Source: Lasiosphaeris hirsuta (Eukaryota; Ascomycota; Sordariomycetes; Sordariales; Lasiosphaeriaceae). Taken from it: a DNA stretch of 64,000 nucleotides. Location: contig JAUKUA010000001.1 in the NCBI GenBank assembly GCA_030549175.1, forward strand, positions 1,488,001 through 1,552,000, written 5' to 3'. Of this stretch, positions 1 through 9,204 are shown piece by piece (the stretch's first letter is position 1; each line of letters opens with the position of its first letter). A program made the position numbers and the translations under genes. Below the pieces are notes generated by a model. That model worked only from the letters and a program-made list of their open reading frames with translations. It did not search any database and had not been told where the DNA came from.

Positions 1-1546
1 CATCGCAAGTGACGACCTCGCCCCCCATGAGCAAGGTCTGCAGACTGGGGAGGTGGTACTGTACGAACAGGCGCGCAAAAGAGGGAGTGAAGTAGGCCCA
101 GTTGACGGTCATCCTATTCATGCTCTCCTCCACATTGTTGAGGCGCTCTTCGTCCGAGGGAATACAAATGCGGCCGCCATAGATCAAGGGGGCATAGATC
201 TCTGTCATGCTGACATCGAAGGTGAAACTCGACCACTGGTAGGTTGAAACACCCTCCCGATCGAGATGCTGCCGAGGGGCGTTGGAAAGGATACCTGTTA
301 CCAGAGAGTTGTGTGTGTGCACGATGCCTTTGGGAGTTCCGGTGCTACCGGAAGTGAAGGCCACAATGCAGGGATCACTAGGCTGGACGTCAGTTGGCCG
401 GTGGTGACGTTGTTGACTGACCAGCTCCACAGTCGGGACTAAGACGCAGTGCCCATCGAGGCGACTTTCGTATAGAGTAGACGCAAGAACGACCGATGCG
501 TTGAGCGTGTTGATGATAGAATCGTGACGAGCGCGTGGATGGCTCGGATCGAGACAGCAATACGCCGCTCCAGCCTTGAGGACTCCAAGCATGGAAACAA
601 TGGCCCAGGTGCATTTCTCGAAGCACAAAGCCACTTTTTTCCCCGGCCCTAGCTCATACATGTCTATGAGATATGCCGCAAGGGCGGAAGAGCGCCGATC
701 CAGCTCCGAATACGACATTTGTCCGTCCCAGGATAAAATCGCTGTTGCATCAGGCTTGTGGCGGAAGCCCTGTCCTACCAAGTCGTGGAGCAGCTTGTTG
801 GGAATGCTTGTGGAATGCTGGTTCCACTTGGATATGGTTGCTCGGCTCTGCGCTCCGCAGATATCCAAGTTTGCAATAACCGTATTGAGTGGGATTGACG
901 AGATGCATTGCAGAGCGGTAGCAAAGGCGTCCGCGAAGCCTGTGGCCACAAATTCAGAGATTTGATCGATGTTGTAAAGCACGTGTGCCGACAGCGACGC
1001 TTCGTCAAAGTATGCGACAAGGCCGAGGCCGTTCTGCTAGTATGAAGACATGATCAGCGAAACGTATGAGCGGCTCGAAATTCCAGGACCGCTTACGTGC
1101 TGTGCAGCAAGGCTAGGAAACAATGCCTCTATCGGAGTGGAAACCGTTTTGACGAACACGAGGCTTGCTGTGGGCCTGTTGGCGAACCGTCCGCCGTTCA
1201 ACGTTGCAGTGATTGTATGATCGACCAACAGCGGCGCTAAGTCATCGTCGGACGACAGGCCACGATCTCCTTCTCCGAGACGGAAAGCTGCGCGGATGGA
1301 GATACTAGAGGCGAGCTCCGGAACGTATTGCACCTGCCGGCTCCTGGTTATTAGGTAACCGCGCGTGTGGTCATGGTGGTCTTTTGGAAGAACTTCGGCG
1401 TAGGTGAATTCGGCAAGATCAAGATACTGATGAAGCACGGTCGCGAATGCCAGCTTTACCATGGATACCGGCGAAACCTTATTCGTTGAACAAAAGACAT
1501 CCAGCGTGCTCTGCAAGGGCACCGAGATGGCAATCGAGGACGACAT
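1..1546 (-). CDS. NRPS, N-terminal part (partial C-like lobe + adenylation domain), cut by window edge
   Basis: A non-ribosomal peptide synthetase, assembling a peptide on carrier domains that lie beyond the left edge. The start is ATG at 1546. Exon 1 (1097-1546, 150 codons) resembles the C-terminal lobe of a condensation domain and has no HHxxxDG active site. A 63-bp intron (1034-1096, GTAAGC...CTAGCAG) removes an in-frame TAG. The adenylation domain follows: A1-like SYSELDRRSSALAAYL, A2-like LKAGAAYCCLDPSHP, A3 FTSGSTGTPKG, then FDVSMTEIY and a run ending LLMGGE. Aligning these to the gramicidin synthetase code gives D235-V236-T239 and, less surely, Y278-L299-G301; D235 fits an alpha-amino acid substrate. 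The visible part is intact. Motif repeats lie 330-430 bp upstream. Thiolation and later domains cannot be seen. Confidence 0.9.
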
Positions 1547-1879
1547 GGTTGCTTGGATCTTTTAGCTTCACAATAAAACAAAAATACTGCAGGAAGAAGA
1601 ATCAGGCACTGTTTCCTACAATCGACAGAATACGATGGAAGGACCAGTCTGAGTTGAAGTGGGCAGATAACAGTAATACCTGTGTCGGACATTGACCATG
1701 ATAATATCAGGAGCCCACAGCAACACAACAGACACAACCCCACCTGCCCCGGTTCTTTGTGTCACCGGGGAGGAGTCAAGGACAACGCCGGACCACTGCC
1801 CGATGAGGACGAAAGGTAGTCACCAAGTTTGTACTAGGACTATACGCAACGTCATGATACACGAGGTGGCGATCATGAC

Positions 1880-1985
1880 AAGGTCAATTTACAGCCCTTC
1901 CTGCAAGGTCAACTTACACCCCTTCTTCTTCCCTTCCTGCAAGGTCAGCTTACACCACTTCCTACAGCGTCCTTCCACACATACA
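1880..1985 (-). repeat. Motif repeats upstream of the NRPS gene
   Basis: Three tandem variants of a roughly 25-bp unit with core GTTGACCTTGCAGGAAGGGG. They read on the minus strand, the sense strand of the NRPS gene that starts at 1546. The same motif recurs near 14.69-14.74 kb and at 16.70-17.12 kb. The rest of the 1547-2424 gap shows no gene, only TAGGTACCTA-like palindromic runs around 2080-2210. Confidence 0.75.
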
Positions 1986-2424
1986 TTATACATTGGACCT
2001 TAAAAGGGGCACTACATGAGGGACAGGGATGCTAAATGCCTAGCAATGCTCTCCAGCTGACAAGATGAGTGTCGACTCTACCTAGTACTTACCAAGTAGA
2101 TACCCACCTAGATAGTATTTGATCATTTTGCGCCATCGGCTTTTAATGGTTCGCCCCAGCATCTATCTACCTGCTTCCAAGGTCAAAATCGACTCCTACC
2201 TAGGTACCTAGCAAGAAGGGGGGTCGGTGTCATGAGAGAACCGTGTCATGGTATGACCGCTCCCTCCTCGATGCCCCAAGTAAATTGTCAGCGCTGAAAA
2301 GCCATTTCAAGCAATGCCAGAGCAATGAAATGGGCCCGGGGCATAGACCCTTCCTCCCCGGCTAGGCATCTCCTATCCGCTAGTATTCGAGAATTGCTAC
2401 GCCACTCATACAGTGCTCATCCCA

Positions 2425-3490
2425 TCACGTAATCCGGGCACCCCTCGAGATGAGCAGGTTAACTATGTCTTCATCCCGGCACCGCACCGCCAGCTCCAGC
2501 GGCGTTATGCCCTCGGCGTTCTCCGCGTCCGGATCCGCCCCATATGTCAGCAGCAAGTCGGCCATAGACCTTCGCCTGTACTGCACGGCCAGGTGTAAAG
2601 GCAGCGCCCCTGAGTCATCGCGTGCGTTGGCACTCGCGCCCGCCGTCAGCAGCGCCTGGGCAATGGCTTTTGACCCGTTGCGCACGGCCAGGTGCAGTAG
2701 GCCCAACAATGACGAACCATTTCTTCTGCTGGCAGAGGAGTGGCCGCGTATGTTGACTTCAACGGGCTGAGAATTTCAATGATCAAACGTCAGCGGACCT
2801 GTCCTCTCTGCTCTGAAGAATCGGGAATGCGGCAATGGTTTACTTATTGGTGGGCAGTGGCCTTCGAACGGGTGGATGAAGTCTCTGCTACCTACCCGTA
2901 GGGCAGCTGTTGCAGTACTGGGGCTGAAGTTCCGTACCTGTTGATAGACTGCGTAGGGTGAAGAAACGCCAGGACTGTCGGTATTCGAACCAAACGTTGC
3001 GAACGGTGCTGTGGTTGCGAAGGGCGTAAGATCCAAGCCGCTCGTAGCGAAGCTGCCGCCTTCGAACGGTGCATGATGCAGGGGTTGATCCGCTGGCGCC
3101 ACGGGCTGAACGGAGTAGATCCAGCTGGGGTTTTCGTCGTCCGGCTCGATATGCTCAATGTGCTCGAATGTGCCAGCGCTGCTGCCGCCCTCACTGGCAA
3201 CGGGCGAGCTAGACGTTGGAAACTGGTCCGAAGCTCTCGGAGCTTCAAGTTCCCGGACCGGCACCCCTCCTGTAGTTCTGACGTTTTGCGCTTGATCCTC
3301 ATCTCTAGACACGACATTTTGCTTCTGCCGTTGGCGAGCCCCTTAACCGTACCTGGTTAACGTCTACCCGAGTAAGACATGAGAAACAGGCACCAAACTA
3401 ACTAGACCTTCGTTTAGCAATACGATTGCGTTCACGGATATGGTCGATCTCAGCACGAGACACAGCAGGATCTTTGTAAGGGGAATCCAT
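2425..3490 (-). pseudogene. bANK-type (basic region + ankyrin, TOXE-like) regulator, apparently frameshifted
   Basis: Probable pathway-specific transcription factor of the fungal bANK class, whose known member TOXE regulates an NRPS cluster. Exon 1 (3408-3490, ATG at 3490) encodes a bZIP-like basic region containing RERNRIAKR. After a 66-bp intron (3342-3407), exon 2 continues ARQRQKQ and a long Ser/Pro-rich linker (2896-3341). A 129-bp intron (2767-2895) precedes an exon with about three ankyrin repeats (2425-2766), with motifs such as ALPLHLAVQ and GITPLELAVR. Joining exons 1 and 2 at the only good GT-AG sites leaves the frame one base out, at a run of four G (3339-3342 on the plus strand). 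Either the G run gained a base or splicing is unusual. The family call is firm; the loss of function is an inference. Confidence 0.6.
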
Positions 3491-4896
3491 CGTCCGGATG
3501 GGCTGGGTGATATTAATAAGTTGAGGGTTCTCGTGAGAAGTTTATTAACGCCATCGAGGTTGCTGCCAGTAGTCAAGCAATGAGAGAAAGCGGTAGGGCT
3601 CAGAGGAGAGCAAAGGAAGGAAGGTAAATAAAAAACTTACCACACCCAGCATACTTTCAACCTTGGGCAAGCTCCCTCGCCACCGTAACACAAGGTAGAA
3701 CACATCGCTTCGGTTACCGTTGGTGTAAACCCCTAGCAGAGAATCTGAAGCGGTTTATTCCACCACGTTCGTAAACAAACGGCGTCGGCCACTAGCAATT
3801 CTCTCCGAATCGGCGCGGTCTCGATCTACTTCTGCACGAATGAACAAATCGCGGGGGTTTCCGGTATGTTTCCCCGGCCAAGCTTAGTGCTCCGCCGCGT
3901 GTACCGTTAATGACTGCCGTGAAATATGAGTATGCCATTGGCTGGGGACCGCATTCGTATATCCTCCTTCCGCTTACAGAAGCATCCAGACGCTGTACAA
4001 CTTCTTTGCGTGGCACAGCGACGGGGCGGTTGGGAGCTTGGTAACGCGGTCCTATATTATGTCCGAGTCTGGAGGAATCAGCAACGAAGGTGAGGGCTGC
4101 AGCCTCAACGTTCACATACTCCACTTCAACAACTTGAAGGGTCGGTCGATGGCGTTGTCGTTCCCGGAGGTTGGCCAAGATCGCGCCTTTCTGTGTCCCG
4201 GATTATGGGTGGTTGCTATTGACCGCGGAAGGGATCCGTGATCCGTGCCGCAGCCCACTTAACTTTAATAAGCCTTTCCCCACAGCCTGCATAGCACCAT
4301 GGCTTGCAGGTTCCGTGCGGAAAAGTGCCCGACATTCAAGTAGGTGGGCAGGTGGGCATGATGTACTGACTGTTAGCCTGTGCAAGGGTGCGAGCTGAGG
4401 ACCCCTATCATTACAGCAGGTTTCGGCAAGGTAATCCGTTAAAGACCGCCATAGTTTAGGGAGGCGGGCCCTGAGCTCTGAGCTCCAAAATCTGCAAGCC
4501 GTGTGCGATCCCGCAAGCCCAAGTCGGCCAGCAGGTCTATACGGCTTGCAGCGCTGATTTCTAGGTTGTGATTATGGAGTACTCTATTTGGTGTGATCTG
4601 CGGCCTGCATTAGAGGGTACTTTGAAGGCAGGGGTACAGAATCGGTTGATGTGGCTTGGTAGATTCTGGCTTGGCAAAAGCGAGCTACTTTTTACTGTAC
4701 ACCGTTTGTGTAGATCAGGGCCGAGCAAGCTAGCCTTGGCGCGCGGATACTAGCATCAGCTAGGTAAGCTGCCGATCGTAAGCGCAGGGTCAGGCATCCA
4801 CAAAGTGTTCCTACATAACTGTGGGCCTAAACCATTCGTCCCCTTCCTGCCAACATTTCCGACTTTTCGACGTCCTCCATCTATTGATCGCCCAAA
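3491..4896. other. Intergenic, nothing recognised
   Basis: About 1.4 kb between the bANK regulator and the UCH gene. Short open frames exist on both strands (for example 3792-4178 minus, 128 codons), but none shows a domain, good splice partners or biased composition. It holds the promoters of the two flanking genes. Confidence 0.5.
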
Positions 4897-5681
4897 ATGG
4901 AAACGAAGAGATGGGTAATGCTTGGTAAGGGACCTAAGCCCTCATGGACCACTGGTCTTGGAGAAGAAACTCATGGTAAACGGCAGAGAACAACCCCGAT
5001 GTCATGAACCAATTAGCAGCCAAGTTGGGTCTATCGTCTGAGCTCCAATTCTACGATGTCTATTCCCTGGATGAACCCGAGCTCCTCGCACATATCCCTC
5101 GACCTTCCCTGGCTCTGTTGGTCATCATTCCACTCACACCCGCTTGGGATCAAAGCCGCAAGGCCGAAGACGCCGACAAGGAACCGTACACTGGCTCCGG
5201 CCCCGACGAGCCCGTCATCTGGTTCCAGCAGACCATTGGCCACGCCTGCGGCTCCATCGGCCTGCTCCACAGCGTCACCAACGGCCCCGCCGCCGACTTC
5301 ATCAAGCCGGATTCCGATCTCGCGGCGATACGCAGCCTCGCCATACCGCTGGACATGACCAAGCGCGCCGAACTGCTGTACAACAGCGAACCGTTCGAAC
5401 GCGCTCACAAGTCGGTCGAGCAGGCCGGCGACAGCGAGGCGGACCTGACGGGCGAGCGTGAGGGTGGACACTTTGTGAGCTTTGTCAAGAGCGGCGGGAA
5501 GCTCTGGGAGCTGGAGGGGTCGAGGAAGGGTCCGCTGGAGAGGGGAAGTCTTGCTCACGACGAGGACGTGCTCAGTCCGCGAGCGCTTGACATGGGCATC
5601 AAGAGGATCATCAAGTTGAACACGGATGGGGGAGGAGAGAATCTTCAGTTTAGCTGCATTGCTTTGGCTCGCAGGTCTTAG
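4897..5681 (+). CDS. Ubiquitin C-terminal hydrolase (peptidase C12, UCH-L3/Yuh1 type)
   Basis: Cysteine protease that removes small adducts from the C-terminus of ubiquitin or ubiquitin-like proteins. Exon 1 (4897-4924) supplies the N-terminus METKRWVMLE and is joined across a 62-bp intron (4925-4986, GTAAGG...CAG) to exon 2, giving 240 residues, normal for the family. The oxyanion Gln91 and nucleophile Cys97 lie in FQQTIGHACGSIGLLHSV, and the general base His171 in GGHFVSFV. The third triad position, Asp in the LYELDG motif of human UCH-L3, is Glu186 here (LWELEG). The gene is intact although it sits between decayed cluster genes. It may be a housekeeping gene trapped in the cluster or a cluster-associated second copy. 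Confidence 0.9.
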
Positions 5682-5896
5682 GCTCTGACTGGTAATCGGC
5701 AGTCGCATTACGGATATACTACGCTGCATTCGGAGCATCTAATCGTAGCGCCCTATGTGCCTGTGTGGGCCTGGTGGTAGGGCCTCCCAACGCTTTCCCA
5801 CCCAATGAATCCAGCTAGGTAGTAGGTGAAAACCAGAAGACGAGCCTTTGTTCGGGCGTTCGGAACATAGCTTTTTTAGAAGAGCCCCCACGGAAA

Positions 5897-6238
5897 ATGA
5901 GCCCAGCACTTCTTGCCCTCAAATTCACCTCCCGACCAGATGATTCACCTGGAAGTCTGGGCTATGGCATTGGTGCCGACCGGCTCACCCAATGGCACGG
6001 GGAGACAACAGCGAGCGCGATAGGTATCGAATGGGAGCAAGGCTCAGATAGCGTCCTAATGTCTCTTGATCCGGAACACCTTGACGGCGATGACGTCTGC
6101 CTGGACGCCCTGAAGGGAGCCCCCTTACATCGGTTCCTACGTCGGTCCATAACTCCGCCGCCAACCCGCAGAGACGCTGTGGTAGACCGAGGAAGCACCC
6201 TATCAGGCCAGCCGTTGCTCCTGTCATCCATTGTGTGA
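5897..6238 (+). CDS. Hypothetical 113-codon ORF, doubtful
   Basis: ATG-initiated open frame of 113 codons between the UCH gene and the ATP-grasp pseudogene. No domain, signal peptide or membrane segment is seen, and two minus-strand frames of similar size overlap it, so it may be chance. It is the only sizeable frame in the 5682-6508 gap and could be a remnant of a cluster gene. Confidence 0.2.
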   Translation: MSPALLALKFTSRPDDSPGSLGYGIGADRLTQWHGETTASAIGIEWEQGSDSVLMSLDPEHLDGDDVCLDALKGAPLHRFLRRSITPPPTRRDAVVDRGSTLSGQPLLLSSIV

Positions 6239-6508
6239 CAGCACAGCCAGCAGTCAAGATTAGACATAGCTGCCCGGGTAATGACAAAGTACAGTCAAGC
6301 TTCACGCTAGAACACGTAATAAATACACGTAATATGAATTTGTCAGAAGGCCGTAGAGTAGAATCACAAGATTCTTGTCGTCTTATTCGGCTTGGGATTC
6401 TTCGGGCTTTCGGCTTTCAAACAATTACATAACCACAAAACTTGCTTCCTCCCCCTCCCTTCCCCTTTTGCCTTTCACCTAGGTGAGCATTCTTTTGTAG
6501 CGAACAAG

Positions 6509-8230
6509 ATGGCTGCCCGCAGTATCGCCATTGTATCAAACAATGATGGTAATAGCTATAACCCGTCCTATTCAGTAGAGATATACAAGCTCACACACCC
6601 TCTGCTAGTCCTCTTTGATTGTTCATGGAAGGGTCCTTGACAACAGTCGCCCTTCCGCACAAGTTCAAGGGAACGCCGTTTCAGGCCATCGATGTTGTTT
6701 TCGAGGCGAAACAGGGGTCCGTAGCGCTTCCTACCTTAAAAGGCAGTTTTGAGGACGCTCAAGTTGTGCTCACCGGAGAAAATGGAAGCCTGGTGAGGAC
6801 GATGTCGACGGCATTTGGAGGAGGGTCTGCAGCATTCCAGTTCCTGCTGGGGTCACCGGCCAAAACATCTACCCAGCCGCTAAAGCTCGCGGAATCGACA
6901 TGGTCGTGCTGGACAACCCTGGCCACTGGCTTCAAGAAAGTGGACCATGTGAGCACTGGCGGAGGCTTTCATACCAACCAAGTTGGTTCAAGGCCCCGAC
7001 CCCGGACTCGCAGACCGAATCGTGGCGTCGGTTCAATCCTACGATAAACCCATGGATAGCATCATCACCTTTTGGGAACAGTACCAAGCCGACGTTACGC
7101 GTGCCGATAAGCGATTGGGCCTCCCTGTGTTGGCGTCGCCCGAAAGCTACCGAATCGCAACGGACAAGTACGAAACTAGTAACTTTCGCAGGGCATGCCG
7201 CTTTCCGGGCCTTCAGCGCCGAAGAGGCGGTCTGGCTCGCGCAAGAGAGGAAGTTTGAATTCCCTGCCATCGTCAAACCCTGCAGAGGATATAGTTCGGA
7301 TGGAGTCTTCCACGTCGGCAGCCTGTCAGAGCTTTCGACGGCGGCTAGCTCCATCAATACGGAGCGACACGGCAATGCGTTTGTTGTCGAAAAGTACTGT
7401 TCAGGGCCCGAGGTCGATGCCAACTTTGTGCTCCTGGATGGTGAAGTTATTTTTTTCGAATCTAGCGACGACTTCCCAAAGACAGCAGAGGATCCGAGTG
7501 CATCCACTAATGGCAGCAATCCTGTAGCAGCAGGCAATCTCCACGAACTCAACAGCGTCTTCCCGTCGGCCCTTCCCCAGAAAGAGCTGGACCTTATCCG
7601 TGACAACTTCCACGATATAATCTCCCGACTGGGCTTCAAGAGTGGCATCCTGCATCTCGAGGGCCTTGTCGACCATTCTCTGTCGAATACCGGCGGGAAA
7701 ATGGGGTGCTTGACCTTGCGCCGCTGCCAGCTGTCAACGGAAACGGCACATCCACAAACTTGAGTTCAAAGAAGCCGCCCACCCCGTGGCTGATCGAAAT
7801 CAACCCTCGTCCGCCGGGAATGAAAGGCACCCAGATCATCGAGTCCACATGGGGCGTGGACTATTGGGGTCTTGGCATGCTGCTTTCATTCAGCGACATG
7901 CCCCGCGTGCGGGCCCTTTCACAACCCTACGAACTTAAGCCACAGTATACCTGTGTCATGGTGTTCATCTCTGCCGAGTATGATCCAACTTGCGAGGGCA
8001 TCTTTGATTCCGACGGCATTTTCGCCGAGCTCTTTGCCCGGCGGCCGGATCTCGCCCAGCATGTGAGTCGGTCTGGCTGTCTGGCGGCAAGGGGGCAACG
8101 AATCCTGTACCCACATACAGCTGTCAACACTTTCATAGCATACTTCAACGTCTTCTCGAGGGTGTCGAGGAGGGAAGCGCCGGAGCTGGCTGATGTGGTG
8201 AGACAGGAGGTTCGGTTTGAATTCCGGTAG
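6509..8230 (+). pseudogene. ATP-grasp carboxylate-amine ligase-like gene, multiply frameshifted
   Basis: A ligase of the ATP-grasp fold, which activates a carboxylate as acyl-phosphate and joins it to an amine or thiol. The intact ancestor would be about 570 residues. Hallmarks remain: VTGQNIYPAAKARGID and DNPGHWL in the N-terminal part, the nucleotide-binding loop IVKPCRGYSSDGV, PEVDANFVLLDGEV, and the metal-binding EINPRPPG. Reading the family similarity through requires five frame changes, near 6631, 6850, 6951, 7185 and 7670. Each is explained by a single base gained or lost in a run of 1-5 identical bases, and none coincides with a plausible GT-AG intron. Long genes elsewhere in the window show no such breaks, so decay is more likely than poor sequence. 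It lies between the UCH gene and the ABC transporter. Confidence 0.75.
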
Positions 8231-9204
8231 ACAAACTTCTCCCCGAGGACGTTCGGAACCGGAGCCCAGCTCAAGGTTGAAAGGAAGGTTTTCAATTTTC
8301 AAAGACTTGACGCATGAATTGAACTAGAGACGTATGTTGTCTTCCTATCGATAGTCTCTCTCAGCCCATGTCGACCTTTTTCTGACTTTGTCACCCATCG
8401 CAGTGTGGAGGGGCAACAGCCTTGTGGAAGGCGTATGTTTGTGGCTAGATCTTGTGTCTCCGTTCGCTTCACGGGGTTGCCCAGTCGACGAAGGGACGTC
8501 ATTCCAGGGCTAAATCGGTCGATTCGGCCAGTCGGATAGGTGAAGGGAGCAAGCAAGCAAGCTTTCGGTTGTCGCAGGTAGCCCGTGGCATGGTCTCTCC
8601 AGGGAATGGGAGTTGGCTAGCGTAGGTAGTTGGTTAACGTAGGAACCTATTGGTGAGTTGGTAAATGAAGCACTTAGTTAACAAGAGAATGGGGGCCCGT
8701 CAGGGGCTGTCAAGTTGGTCTAGAGCCGAGGGTCGATAGTTGAGGCCTGTTTTTTCAATGGCCGGGATGTGTTTCCCGTCCAAGTGGAAAGGTAGCCGGG
8801 TTCATCCTCCATTCTTTGCGATTGCTTATCGGACTCATTGTCAGGGATAGAGGCTTGCGAAGGGTGAAGAAAGACAGCTTACTTTGGTGGATGGATTTTG
8901 ATGGATGGACTGACTGACGACAAAGGAGCGCTTTCGCTTCCTTTGGATACCGTTGACGGAGGTGTGGGAGCGCACAAACACCAACAAGCGCGCTGTTTCG
9001 CCATTTTATCGAGCAGAGAGTTTCACAACCGATTGGGCGCAATGCAAGTGCTGGGGCCTCTACATCTGGAGCTAGAAACAGGTGGTGGGCTGGAGCACTA
9101 GGTACTTAGGTATCGGCAGGCGCGGCACACTTCCTTCTCACAAGAGCCCTAGCCAAACGCAGGCTCTTGTGGGTACCTCCCCTAGGCAATTACCTATGAA
9201 ATAT
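8231..9204. other. Intergenic, nothing recognised
   Basis: About 1 kb between the converging ATP-grasp and ABC transporter pseudogenes. No coding frame with support was found. It contains TAGGTAC-like short repeats around 8620 and 9100. Confidence 0.5.

Noticed and set aside
1037..1039. In-frame TAG in the NRPS
   Set aside because: It lies inside a 63-bp intron (1034-1096) with a strong GTAAGC donor and CTAGCAG acceptor; splicing joins conserved sequence in frame, so it is not a nonsense mutation.
3792..4178. 128-codon minus-strand frame between the bANK and UCH genes
   Set aside because: No domain, no clear ATG context and no splice partners; treated as chance.
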